A stretch of DNA of 64,000 nucleotides from Rotaria macrura (taxonomy: Eukaryota > Rotifera > Eurotatoria > Philodinida > Philodinidae). The first letter of the stretch is position 1. Each line of letters opens with the position of its first letter. This document shows positions 12,018 through 23,910 of this stretch, piece after piece. Location of the stretch: contig OENT01000766.1 of the NCBI GenBank assembly GCA_900239685.1, positions 1 to 64,000 of the forward strand, read 5' to 3'. A program made the translations under genes and the position numbers. The notes beneath the pieces are model-generated. The model was not told the origin of the DNA, made no database searches, and saw only the letters and a list, made by a program, of their open reading frames with translations.

Positions 12018-14673
12018 TAGAGATGGTGCTGTTCAATAAAATCAACGAATTATTTTTCATGATTGAATATTGCTCTGTTGTCTGTTCCCAAAGAACATAA
12101 ACAATCGATTTTATACTAATGCAAGAAGATTCTTCTGATATTCAGTTGTTGGTAATATAATATATGCATTTCGTATTTAGGAAAAATAGATTTTCTGCTC
12201 GATCTTCACTTGGTATAAAATTTTATTATTTTTCTTAGGAGCTTTCTCAGGAGCGATCATCTATCATTGAGTTTTAAAAGCAAATTGTATCGGTTTGTTT
12301 TTCCTAAATTAAAATTTTCTTTTGTGATCGATAAAACTATACTAGTCATTGCCTTGAAAATAATAAGATGTTAAATAACACACTACTAGCATTTCTGATT
12401 CCTGAGATCAGATGATTGTTTTTTCGCTTACTCGTGAGAAACAACTATCGGAATGTAAGTATAGTGCGCTCGTAAATGCCAATGCTAATACATACTTTCT
12501 CATAGTAACAACACCACACGTAAAGGTAAGAAAAAACGCAGAGGAACACCATCGAAAGAAAGAAAGTGCATCCGATTCTGAGCACATTAATGAAAAAAAT
12601 TATCTATATGGTGAAAATGGCATAGTTGATTAATTTTCCCAAGCACGGGGTAAGTTAGAGAAAACCAAGTAATTTCATCAACAATAAATAAAAAGTAAAA
12701 CAGGTTATAAGCACAAAAATAAATGTGAAAACCTCGGACTTAAGTCCGAGAGTTATGTGTACTTCAAAAATTGAATGAGACAAATCAGTCATTCTAGAAT
12801 GTGTGTACGGAAGAAGTATCTCGGTAAACCTTTTTGGGAAACTCCAAAACTACTGGTCAACTCAGATATATCTATGCAATTTCGTTTCTAGATGCAGTTT
12901 TTGTTTATTTCGAGATCTTCTTCAGGCGATGTTCTTTTGGAAAGCTCGATTTGGTTCAAAGCTAGTATCAGACTCGAAATCAGCGTTAAAAACTGAGCCG
13001 ATTTATACACGTTGTAGATTATTCTGAGAAAAAAGTATTTTTTGAAAAGATCCCTGTAACACCCACAGGGATTGTTTGGTAAAAAATGACAATGTTTTCG
13101 ATTATTCAGCCATTTCTTACAGGATCTTTCTCATCTTCGAACTCGACCGAGATATTCATCAGACAATGCTGTGCACAAAACAGCTCAATCGAATGTATTC
13201 GTAAAGAGTTATCGTGTTAACGGCCGGCCGGACACACTGACCGATTCTAGAATGTACTCACTTTTTGAGTGCACTCAAGTAACACACTTCGGAGTATCAC
13301 TTAGTACGTAAGTAACTATCTTCGATTTTCAATTTTGTTTGACTAGGGATAAAATTAAAGTTGAACGTCGGCTGTAATGACTATCAATAAATTACGACGG
13401 AACTGGAACTATTTTTGTTATCAAAAAGTGATTTTAAGAAAGTCTCAATTGAATATGTTCCATTCAAATAGCCTATAGCCAAGATTAAAGTAGCTATAAA
13501 ACGTAAAATTGTCTTACCAGAAACACAAAGCATGCCAAACAGAATGACTTTTACAATATTTACATTTCAATCAGCGTAATGATGGGGGAAAACGCATTTT
13601 ATTACTATACAATAAGCATATTGGTACATTTAACAATTCCTAATCGATTGCTTTAACAATGTATAAGCAGTGAAATATACTACTAAAACTGGGTAAGCTT
13701 AATTACAATCTTAGATCTGAACACCAAAGCAAAAGATATCTTTCAAAGACTTGAAGACTCTTCATTGCTTTTTGAATGAAACATCTAGCGGAACTTTTCC
13801 GCATAACACACTCTATTCGTTCTTTTGTATGAGAATATCGCTTACAGAGTGCAACAACTGCATAAATTTTATAGATTGATATTTTCATCTTTCTCTCTAG
13901 AAAAGAATCTTTCCAAATTTAACAATAGTTAAGGAACACTGATGAAAAACAGCATCTTAGTAAGTAAAACCGAGCTAATCTAACCTCATTTCGAAATGGT
14001 ACCATTGTTGATTAAATTATGCGAGAAAATGAATATGAGCTACAGTATTTTCATGATCAATATTTCAACTTGCTTCCTTTCGAGTGAGACTGATGAACTA
14101 CCATACAATTCTACTATACACGTGTATAAAAAGCTTCCCTGAAGAAATCTGATAATAAGTATTCAGCTGGAATATTTAACTAGCCAGCAAGAGTCAATAC
14201 TCAAAGTTGTTTCGAAAATACACTTCAGCATATGTTTCACATCAGTAGAAGAAAATAAATAACTAGACGTTAACATCAAAGCAAGTTGTTTCAAATTACC
14301 TCTTCTTCATGACAAGGATAAGCATGAAAATATTGAATGGATCATCCATCGATTGAAATTTTTGGTAGTTACACCATTTCTTTACTGAATCATTTTAATC
14401 GCTTATAAATTACAGAAAAGTTGAGCTATATGGTTCTTCAATTTGGATATTTGTTTTCATTGATCGGGTTTCGCGTTCTAGTTGAATTTTTGTACTGAAC
14501 TTTCTCTTGAAAAACTTCGAATTTACGGCGTGTATAAAATTTCATGGTGGGTCCTTATGTGAAATGATCCTGAAATTCGGTTTAAAAGGATAAACGTTGA
14601 ACGATTTATGGTGGAAATCCCTAGATCATTGCTTTTTCTGTCACAAAAATTGGTTTATATCGATTAGTATTAT
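12018..14673. other. Intergenic with a perfect 18-bp palindrome
   Basis: No gene seen. CTCGGACTTAAGTCCGAG at 12733-12750 is a perfect palindrome. Loosely similar words (CTAGAATGT, CTCCGAAG-like) occur in inverted order at about 13215-13295, so 12733-13295 might be an old MITE; this is weak. A short hairpin (ATCCCTGT...ACAGGGAT) lies near 13050-13072. Confidence 0.4.
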
Positions 14674-17409
14674 CTAAAAAAAGTCCGTTTCCTAAAGAAC
14701 CCAAACCGGTTCGGAAACCCTATCGGAAACCTAGAAAGGTTTGCGAGAGGGTTTGCGGGATTTTCAAACGTTTTCGAATATATCTTTTAGGTTTCCGAGG
14801 TCTCGGAAATCCTGGGGTTCCCTACAATTCCGAATTCAATGCCTTTGAGGTTTTCTGGAATACCTTTTTCTTATTGTCGGAAACCAAACCCTGTCATCAG
14901 AAACTGTCAGGGTACTGTAGGAAACCAATATTACCAGAAAAACAGAGCTGGTGTCCGAATGGATTTGGGAGAATACCTTTCCGGTTTCCGAAGTCATTCA
15001 TCGCAAACCTTTTAGGTTTCCGAGCGTGCTGAGTGTCGAAAAAGTATACTAGAATACCAAAATCGGTTTCCATGTGTTCTTGAATCTGTTAAAGGTTTCC
15101 AAAGTTATAATACACTTGAATGTTTCCCAAAACAGTCCATAATAAGTGTTCAAAATATCTCAGAAGAAAGTTTTAGGCGTTCGAATGTTCTTTCCAAATC
15201 TTCCTTTCCGCCCATTTTTAGGCATCTTTAGTTCAATTGAAATTGCTTCTTAGTGTTTATAACTAGCTTAATTACGGGTCACACACTTATTCATCTCTTT
15301 TCGAAACCTGAAAGAACCCTATGGTTTTGAAATCATATTATTCAATCTTAAAATTCATGAGAAGTCTCAATTTTGGATTATTCATGATTAAAGATAAATT
15401 AAGATTTTTGGACAAATAAAAGTTCTTAGGCAAACACTTATGTGATTCTGTCGTTATCCATTGAATTTCGAAACGACGGAAACTCTACACAGCCATAAGA
15501 GTCTTTAAGACTTATACTGGATTTGACTGAAGAAATTCTGCAACAGAGTCATAAATATCACTGTCTGATTCCTGGAGAAATAAAATGACTGAAGCAGACC
15601 GGAATCACATAAAAACCTCCTCCTTTGGCACACATCCTGAGATGCAATGTAAATTAGGATGAATAAATAAGACCGATGAGTTCTATTTACCAAGCAGAAA
15701 CCTGATGAATTATTCCCAAACCGTAAAAGTAACCAAATAAAAAAAGTCCACCAAGCAATATACCTGATGATCACGAAAATACAACAAACGGTAGCTTTTT
15801 CTTAGACCTTTACATTTTGTGATCAAAATAATAACACCACTTCACGACAGAAAATTCGAATGCCTTATTAGTTTTTCGATCCGAGCTTCCATTCGCCAGA
15901 AAGCGGGGCAATCAGTAATTCAATTGCTGAAAAGTAAGACTTTTCATCTTAACTCCTTTCTTCATTCTGATGGAACTTTGCAATAGGTTATCGGAGTTCA
16001 GGAATTCGAATGCCTTATCCTTTTCCCCAACTGAAGTCGTATCGGTCAGAAACGCAGCTCTTCGTATGAGTTTTCTCTCGTCGTTAAAACATAAGTTGTT
16101 GATAAGGGGCTTATTTAATCGGGGCGTTGAGCAAATACTAATATCTTATAAAGGCGTAGTATTTATTGCGGCAGAATAGTGTAATATTGGAAATTTTGGT
16201 GGATGTGATTGATTTGCTTTTCTTGTAAGTTATTATTGAACGATGCGCTTCGTTACAAGACTGCTTAAAAAGTGATTTGTGTTTTCGATATTCTGGGAAA
16301 ATATGTGTCACTTATCATGCTATGAATCATGTGATCGGTTATGTATATTTGAGTATTTTCACTTAATACTCCTGTCTCATAAAGTCATTTGTCAACTCAG
16401 TCAAAGAGAAAATCATTATTTCTTTTATTTGTGTCTTAGCTCCAAGGTATAATGACGAATTCATAATGGTGAGTTCGATATTAATGCTGTTAAACTGATC
16501 AACTGTTTATTTCTATTTAGATTCAGCGACAGATGAAGAAATAATAACGGTGAGTTCGATTAAGAAAGCTGAAACCTCATGAACTGTTTCATTTCTATTT
16601 AGATCCAACATCAGATGAAGAAATAATAACGGTGAGTTCGATATTAATGTTTTTACGCTGATCAACTGTTTAGTTCTATTTAGGTTCAGCGACAGATGAA
16701 GAAATAGTAATGGTGAGTTCGCTTTTAATACTTTTAAGCTGATCAACTGTTTATTTCTATTTAGATTCAGCGACAGATGAACTGGGAATAATGGTGAGTT
16801 CGATTTTGAAAGTTGAAAGCTTATGAACTGTTTCATTTCAATTTAGATTCAACATCCGAAGTCGGTGGTTTCATGAACCGGATGCTGCAGGAACTGCTGG
16901 AGAAGATGTGGTAGAATGACCGTATACTGCAGAAAAGCACGTGAAATTGGTGGTAAATTGCAAGTGGTACCCATGGCGACAACTTTGCCAAGTTTTTGTA
17001 GTGGTTTCTACCAACTTGCTATGTTGTACGGGAAGAGTCGGTGGAAATCATTGGAGAAACTTATGTTAAGTTTCTCGGCGGAATGGTGCTGCTGGGTTAC
17101 AGCGAGTATTCAAGTGTTCCTGCAGGATACAGTTACTTGTCCGCATCTTTATTGTCTGCCCTGGAAGGATCCGGCTTGCAGAACGATCGACCTGGTTTAT
17201 AGCCATTTGGTGGTTCTCATTTGAGATCGGGAACAATGCAACGGCGGAAACCTTTAATCCGATTCTGAGGTTGATATGCAAACGAAAGTTTCAGTTCCTT
17301 TTTTGGTTTTCTAAGTCTCGGAAACCGTGTCTCGGATACCCTTAAAGGGTTTCAGATAGTAACAAACTCGGAAACCCTCTCCGGGTTTTATGGGATACAG
17401 GTTTTTTAG
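14674..17409. mobile_element. Unclassified 2.7-kb element with reiterated terminal words
   Basis: The left end begins CTAAAAAAAGTCC and the right end, reverse complemented, begins CTAAAAAACCTG; both then run into CCCAAACCGG / AAACCCGG words. The left block (14674-15130) is built from many GGTTTCCGA / TCGGAAACC words. A shorter block of the same words in inverted order closes the element (17295-17409). The interior holds the exon-like tandem array (16440-16846) and an unrecognised open stretch (16916-17224). I see no transposase motif and no convincing target duplication. The right end lies directly against the decayed ART-TPR gene that follows, whose 5' part is missing. Either the element inserted there or the two share a breakpoint. 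Boundaries are inferred. Confidence 0.55.
16440..16846 (+). repeat. Tandem array of 29-nt exon-like plus 52-53-nt intron-like units
   Basis: Units of 81, 82, 81 and 81 bp repeat from donor to donor (GT at 16469, 16550, 16632, 16713, 16794). Each has a donor (G|GTGAGTTCG), a pyrimidine-rich acceptor (TTTCTATTTAG or TTTCAATTTAG) and a 29-nt segment between acceptor and next donor: 16440-16468, 16521-16549, 16603-16631, 16684-16712, 16765-16793. The intron-like spacers are 52, 53, 52, 52 and 53 nt, exactly the intron size of the real genes in this window. Each 29-nt segment has a single open frame, reading S-A-T-D-E-E-I-I-T or variants. Because 29 is not a multiple of three, joining two successive segments would shift that frame. 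A last longer segment starts at 16847 (S-T-S-E-V-G-G-F...) and stops at about 16915. Function unknown. Confidence 0.75.
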
Positions 17410-17423
17410 AGAGCACACGGGTA

Positions 17424-19216
17424 TCAATCAATGTATAGAATGTATGAGAAGCATCAAAGACGATAAAATCTTTCTAATCCTCTCTTAAGCGCTCAGTAAA
17501 ACGCTGTTCATCTCATACATCATATGAATCAACGTCAAACTGTCTTTATTTTCTGTAGAAAAAAAAGGTAATTAGGAAAAATCGGCAGAAGAATGGCCTA
17601 AGATTTTACGTGTCTCCATCTCAATCAAGTCCATATGCAAACGATTGAGAAAGGTAGCTCACACATGCCATCATGATGCATTGCTATGAGCTTCATTTCG
17701 AAACAAATGATGAAAGTGATAGCATTTGGTCAAGAAAATCTCGACCGATTGGAACCGTCATATTTGTATTCGGTAATATTCAAAGAAATAGTGTTAGAAA
17801 TCAACGAGGAAGATGATAAAAAAGTGGAAGACCTTGCTATCTACTGCCGTAACGAAAACATTTCTGAATATCAATTGAACATATTTTCACGTAAACATTG
17901 TCTGAAATCGCCAATATGGTGGTATTCTAACGAATGGTTTCTCCAATCCATGCTCAGTAAGGCTTTGCGCTCACTACATATGCAGTGGATGGTAAAAAAT
18001 GGGCTTCATTGGCAATCTTCATCGACAGCTGTAGCGAATGCATGCTGACTAATTCGATGCATATATGGATCAGTTCATTGTTTATTGTGGTCAAGGGCTT
18101 ACTGAAGAAGACTTTGAAAATCTAATAGATGCAAAAGTTGGAATTATTCCATTTGACAATTTTTCGTCCTTCAGTAAAAAGCAACAGGAAGCCATGAAAT
18201 TCGCCAAAGGAGAACTACAGAAAAAAGGAAATATGGTCGGTGTTGTCTTCATCATGACAATCGATCCAACTAATGTATCAGCTTTGACTACACCATTCAC
18301 CCTCATCGACAGTAATGGTGCTTTCCCACAAGCACAAGAGATTCTTGTCTCCATGCACATGGTTTTTCGTGTTGATAAAATGAAACAAACGGCAGTTAAT
18401 AGTCGTTTGCAGGACGTTTAATTGACTCTTACCAACGAAAGTGACCCACAACTCAATGTTCTCACCCAATCTATACAAAGCGAGCTGTTTGGATCCACAG
18501 GATGTCATCGAATGGGTCCTCTAATGCCCAAAGTGGGTCACTTCGACCAGACTGAAGAATACCTCCAACGACGGTGACAGAGCATTTATCTACAATCAGC
18601 TTGAATGGTTGAAAAATTATCAAAGTGAATACAAAGATGCATGTTCATTTCATGAGGAATCACTCAAATGTACAGGAACACCCTCGGATACGATCATCCT
18701 TCTTTTGCTACAACCTACAATAACATTGGCCTTATGTACGATCACATGGGTGAATACTCAAAAGTGCTTAAACGTTAAGGAAAAGCACATCAAATCTTCG
18801 AAAAAGCCCTGTCTCCGAATCGCCCAGATTCAGCTACTTCCTACAGCAACATTGGTCAAGTATACAACAATATAGGTGACTACTTTAAAGCACTTGAATT
18901 TTATCAAAACGCGTTTAGAATCGATCCAAATAAAACTGCCTCCAGATGATCCCTCATTAGCTACTTCCTATACTGAAATCGGTCTATTGTATAGAAACAT
19001 AGGTAACTATCACAAAGCACTTGAATTTCACGACGTAGTACTTAAAATAAGAGACGAAGTTCAACCACCGGATTATCCAGATTTTGCCCAATCTAACAAC
19101 ACCATTGGTCTCTCGCATATGATAGCATGGGTAACTAATCAAAAGCGCTTTTATTTTTAGAAAAAGCACAACTTATCCGGGGAAAATTTCTTTTACCAGC
19201 ACATCCTCTAAGTTAA
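17424..19216 (+). pseudogene. ART-TPR pseudogene with lost catalytic residues
   Basis: The same family order as the gene at 310-1985 is visible. The middle domain is at 17424-17690 (CMRSIKDDKIFLILS, AEEWPKILRV), then the ART region at 17740-18420 (NLDRLEPSYLYS; WYSNEWFLQSML), then TPRs at 18600-19216 (SYSNIGQVYNNIGDYFKAL; SYTEIGLLYRNIGNYHKAL). Frames change at about 17690, 18050, 18420, 18600-18700, 18776 and 18948, with several stops. The active-site motifs are gone as well: the YRG arginine is a cysteine (YCGQGL), FLSTS has become FSSFS, and the first glutamate of ExE is replaced (AQEILVSMH). The protein could not have been active even before the frameshifts if these changes came first. The 5' end is cut at the neighbouring repeat element. 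The TPRs are better preserved than the catalytic part. Confidence 0.85.
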
Positions 19217-20169
19217 AAAACGATTGATAATATTGACTATATAAAAAAAGAAGCTTTATATCTCGTGCTTTTGTTGCTTGCTCAATAAACTCGTTTAAAT
19301 CGGAATGCAGTTTCTTCTGAACTTTTCAGCTCACACGCAAGCATGTGTTGGCACAACTGAAAGAAAAACCTGTAAGTCTGGAATAACTGCACACAAAGTG
19401 GACCACGATGGAATGTTGGGGAAATGAACGAAAGGAGCCGTAGGGTGAACTTCGTTTATGTGACTTTTCCCCTAACACAACTATCGTAATTTCTTCGATT
19501 ATTGAATGTGCATTGTACTCTTCTCATAACAAACACGGGGAATTCAGCTAATGTAAGAGCAAATAAAACGTGAATGAACGAGTTTGTCATGACCACATCA
19601 GTACTTGTAAACTATAACATATATTTTTTTTAATAGAAATCCATTCAGTCTTCACATAAAGAGGAACAACGAGGATCTCAATTTTCGGAATTAGGAGGTG
19701 GATGCGTGTGTCTGTATGAATTTTTCTTTCATTCTCATCCATCCACAATCTCAGTCACACAGTTACAATCACTCTCTGCATTTCACTTTATTGCTACAAG
19801 CATCATAGCTATCTGTTTGTAATTGAAAAACGAAAATAATACCGTGTAATATTCTACTGGAATATGTGATGCTCTTTTATCATCAACGCTTTTATGATTC
19901 AGTGGTCTTTTACGCCTGGTAGAAACTCGTATTACTGATGAGATTAACTTCAAAGGGAATTGGAAATTTGACGATCTAAACAAAGGTTCAGTATTTTTAA
20001 TTTCCTCATTTCTGGATGGAATGTTCAAATTTTGCTGGATGACTGAATTATTTCTCATTGACTCAACGAAAGAAGGATTTTGGAAGTGTAAGTATCAGTG
20101 TGGATCACTGGCATAGAAGGGCTCTAATCACAGCACTCTAGTATTCACATCTACACGCCTGCACTATAC
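19217..20169. other. Intergenic
   Basis: No gene recognised. The minus-strand open stretch 19783-20058 has no family resemblance and unconvincing composition. Confidence 0.5.
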
Positions 20170-20222
20170 AAAAAAGCGCAAATTAATATACCCTTGAAGG
20201 GTATATTAATGTGCGCTTTTTT
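20170..20222. repeat. Long palindrome
   Basis: Two 26-nt arms, AAAAAAGCGCAAATTAATAT... and its reverse complement, meet around CCCTTGAAGGG with only one mismatch (A versus C in the arm). It overlaps the 3' end of the minus-strand hAT transposase fragment. It may be a MITE core or a hairpin terminus of that transposon. Confidence 0.8.
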
Positions 20223-20580
20223 TTACAGTGGCAATACCCCCATCCACATTATTGATATCTAAAGCGTTCTCTTTTAGTGATTTCAACAAGAAATTGAATA
20301 AACATGCACCAATTGTATTATATGCTTGATGCAACCCAATAAATCGTTGATTCATATAAAACTCATCAGCAGTGTAACGTATAGCCGAAGATACTTGTTC
20401 GTGACTAGAGACATCAGCTTTTTTCTCCATTATGATCGGAAAATAGTTTGCATTCTTTATTTCCATCACATTTTGAGAAAATATATTTTGTCGTATTGAG
20501 TTCAATATTTCAGTTTTAGGACAGTGATGTGTATAAATCCCTTCCCAGAATAAAAGACCATGTTTCCTATTGTAAGCCAT
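20206..20580 (-). pseudogene. hAT-type transposase fragment (DUF4371 / ZMYM1-like)
   Basis: The 124-residue frame matches the part of hAT-derived transposases just around the first catalytic aspartate: an EIKNANYFPIIM strand, then ADVSSHEQVSSAIRY, a FIGLHQAY segment, an LFNFLLKSL helix and the ENALDINNVDGG turn. In active relatives this reads as I-I-A-D-E-T-T-D-V-S; here the D-E-T position is M-E-K-K-A, so the catalytic residue is gone. The frame ends prematurely at the palindrome that follows, and no zinc finger, remainder of the RNase H-like fold or dimerisation domain is seen nearby. It is a relic, not an active gene. Identification is by motif memory only. Confidence 0.7.
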
Positions 20581-20699
20581 TTTCTTCTGCTAGGATTGAG
20601 CGAGAAAGTTAAGGGTTTTAAAGAAGTTATCTGAAATGAAAGTAGACACTGTTAGTAGTCAGGAATGTCGCGAAAAATAGGTGCAGAATAATAAGCCTT

Positions 20700-20965
20700 C
20701 CAAAAGGGTTTATTGAGCTCATAAACCCTTTCATGAATCCTTTAGGATATATGAGCAGTAATATAGCTTTAAAAGGGTGTATTGACTTCATTAACTCTTC
20801 AGAAGAGCGTTTTTTATTTTACAATTTCTTCAAAAGAGCAAATTAATCAGCTGTTTTCCGAAGGGATTATGAAGTTGATGCATCCTTTTAAGGTTATATT
20901 ACTACTCTTATACCCTAAATGGTTTAAGAAAGGGTCTATTAGGTCATATAACCCTTTTCAAGAGT
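20700..20965. repeat. Cluster of related palindromes (AAAGGGT...ACCCTTT)
   Basis: Palindromic words recur: 20703-20731 (AAAGGGTTTAT, 7-nt loop, ATAAACCCTTT), and 20929-20958 (AAAGGGTCTAT...ATATAACCCTTTT). Degenerate half-sites lie between them (AAAAGGGTGTATTGA near 20770, TACCCTAAATGG near 20912). The large palindrome at 20170-20222 has a CCCTTGAAGGG centre of the same flavour. Possibly the remains of several nested MITEs or of subterminal binding sites. Confidence 0.55.
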
Positions 20966-20989
20966 TTATTATTCAGTGCCTATTTTTTA

Positions 20990-22110
20990 CATTACATGAC
21001 CTGGCTTACGCTTTCAACAATGTCGATTTCGCGTATCAACGCTTGAAGGACTTCTCAAGTATTTTTTGTGCTAGCGAAAGCCGCTTGATATGAAACAGAA
21101 GTTTCTTTCTCCCCACCAAACTAATCTCACTCGATCCTATAACAATATGGATTATTATAAGACTGAAATGAAAGAGTATTCTAGTGCACTTTTATTCCAT
21201 CTAAAAATACTTGAAGTAAAACAAAAATCTGTCTCTAAATCGTCTCAAAATGACTTTAATCTAAAAATGAACGGCTAACGCTTCTTATCAGATTGTGACC
21301 ATTTTAGATGGAAGAAAAGTAACTGCTGGCTAGCAATAGAAAGATGATGATGAGAGGAAAGATAAATATGGAAGTTAGTATATGTATCTCTGTCAACAGA
21401 ATAAGCAACGAGGTGATCGTACTTGCGAAATAATGAAACACAAGAGATATGGAAACAAGAAAAAGTCAAAGAATACGAAACATGATGTAAGAAAACTCGC
21501 AACAGAGAACATCAGACAGATGTACTACTATTCAAATGTATGTTTGTTCTATATCAAAGAACTGGAAATCACTGAGAAGATCCTTACATATAATCATGGA
21601 GATCTTATGTTCATCTGTGAACGAATCAGTGGCATGCATGAGCTCATGAGTGACTGGTTCCATGCACATGTACTTCCTCCAGAAGCAATCGACATCCAAG
21701 AAAAACGTCTCCCCTTCAATCATTTAAATCAGAGTAGTACCTACAATGAAATAAACAAAATACGCCACAATAATAAACATTAGTAGGATGCACTTGTGTC
21801 TTTTGGAAAGGCACTCGAAAAAAGGGACCGCCCCCCCCTCTGATCACTACAAGATTATCTTACTTGTATAAAAGAATTGGTTAAGTACATCACCAAACAG
21901 TGGGTAACTCGCAGGCACTCAACGTTCTTTTAAAAGACATTGGAAATTGGAAAAAAAAATTTCATCTTAATTATCGTGTTCTGACTAATACCTATAGCAA
22001 CATGACCATCTTGCACAAGGATATGAAAGACTATTTTACTACACTCTCATTTTTACGAAAGTTACTGTAGATCCAAAAGATTGTTTAACAAAAACTATCA
22101 AAAACTCGTT
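20990..22110 (+). pseudogene. Decayed kinesin-light-chain-like TPR array
   Basis: Separate short frames each resemble the rotifer TPR consensus (A/S-Y-N-N-I-G...Y-x-x-A-L-x-x-x-x-K-x-L-E-I). They are AYAFNNVDFAYQRLKDFSS at 20999-21060; SYNNMDYYKTEMKEYSSAL and FHLKILEVKQKS at 21135-21230; YSNVCLFYIKELEITEKIL and the AIDIQEKRLPFNHLNQSSTYNEI unit at 21530-21760; and NTYSNMTILHKDMKDYFTTL at 21990-22060. Frames shift between them and stops intervene. It is probably the tail of another ART-TPR gene whose catalytic part is lost. Divergence is greater than in the two other copies. Confidence 0.6.
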
Positions 22111-23194
22111 AGTACCTGTGCAAAAATCTCTAGCTTTCATTACTTGATAGGAGACGCCGAAACTTGACTGATTCTTAATGAAGTCACTGTCGCCATCAAA
22201 ACAATAGACTCTCCCTGATAATGTTTTAGAATTCAAGTTCTAGCAAAAGAAACTCATGTAATCATGAAAAATTATTCAAATTTTTCCCTAAGTTTCAAGA
22301 TTGTAGTGTGAATATTGATTGTTGATTTTCGAAAACTCTTGCTAAACTAAAGATTTGAGTGCGCACTGCTCTGATCATATCAATTACAGAGATATCCAGC
22401 ACACACACTCAAACTAGCACTCACATTCACACCTACAGAGATGCTTGCATATCGGTACTAGTTGTACTGGCGATTTCAATACAACCACAGGAACAGAAAC
22501 ATGTCCTACATACTTCATGCAACACAGCCCACATCGAATAAACAAATCTGTTCAATACTTTGAACATTCTCATTTCTTCTCTTCTCTTTCATTTTTAAGA
22601 AAGCACTTCTATCATGTTCTTTTTAATTTCCAATCGATAATCCTCGCTAATATCAACTAAAAAGTTTGTGCATACACATATAGTAAACGAAGAAGATCTC
22701 ATCATGACGAAATCTAATTAAAGTATAGAAAAAAAAGTTTGCCTAAAACTTTCCTTAGAATGTCTAAGAATCTTAGTTGTTGAAAGCGTTTTTTTATCGA
22801 ATGAAATTCATCGAAAGTCGGACAATGATAAAAATGTATTTAATCTTCAATACAGATGAGCAAGAAATCTCAAGATTAGTCATCGCGTTTCAAATTGAAG
22901 ATGCACAGTTTACTTCATATCCAAATCTTACTCAACATTATGTGAAATGGGCAGAATCTTTCATGGCCATACTATTCTCTGGTAGCATGTTTATATGTTT
23001 TTTGTTAAAAGTCGAATCTTCTCTTACCCGGCACATTGATGCGACGTAGTACTTCTAACATGAGATATCATTAAATATTCATTAAATATTTTTAAATCTT
23101 TAAAATGACTGCCTATTCTTTTTCAAGGAACGAATACTCAATTACAACCAAATATGAGTTTTGAATATCGACATTTTTTTCCCTATTCCATATC
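22111..23194. other. Intergenic
   Basis: No gene recognised. A short stretch near 22380-22440 is rich in CACACA/CTCACA words. Confidence 0.5.
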
Positions 23195-23910
23195 GAATCG
23201 ATGGAAAAGGCAGAAAGGGAAAACCACGAAGCGGAAATAAAAAACAAAAAGCAGAAAACGCCGAATATGAAAATGCAGAATAGAAAAAAACAAAAGGGAA
23301 AATGTCGAAAGGAAAAGGTAAAATAACAACTAAATATTAAAAAAATCTTCATACGAGGAAGATGCAGAAAATTCTTGAAATTGAAAATCTAGAATTTAAA
23401 AGATATCTATAGATAGCGAAATTTTAGTTTCCGAGTTGACGTTATTTGTTACGAGAATAGTTTAACTTCTCTTTCTTATTGTCTACAGTGTAGTAGTTCA
23501 CTACTAATACGTCAACTGCATGTATATAAGTGCAGAAAAAATAATAAACAAGTAATATGAAAAGATTAAAGTACGACACATCAAAGATGAAATCAACGCA
23601 AAGAAGCTATTGAGTGATTTAGCATTACTACTTGGGTCACACAAAAAAAGGAAATAATACTTATACATTTCGATTTTTCCTAGCGTTATTCTCTTTTATC
23701 ATATAATGTAATAAACGTTTTCTAATGTTCAACGTTATTTATAAATTTCGGTTTTCAACATTTCACCTTTCGCCATTTTCTTTTTTCTATTACTTTCATT
23801 CGACGTTTAGAATTAGTGTCTTTTCCTCTTCAGCGTTTTCTTACTTTTTTCTACATTTGCCTATTCGACGTTTTCCTTTTCTGCCTTTTTCACCAAACCC
23901 TTCGATATTA
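23195..23910. mobile_element. Purine/pyrimidine foldback element
   Basis: The left block (about 23195-23345) is purine-rich and built from words such as AAAAGGCAGAAA, GAAAACGCCGAA and AAAATGTCGAAAGG. The right block (about 23745-23895) is their reverse complement (TTCGACGTTTTCCTTTTCTGCC and similar). A spacer of about 400 bp lies between. The same words in inverted order on both sides indicate a foldback-type non-autonomous element. Exact ends and a target duplication were not resolved. Open frames in the right block are low-complexity by-products. Confidence 0.6.

Noticed and set aside
16513..16836. 107-codon minus-strand ORF with a 27-residue repeat
   Set aside because: It is the antisense reading of the 81-bp tandem array. 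The period of 81 keeps the frame open by arithmetic, and the plus strand has the splice-like signals.
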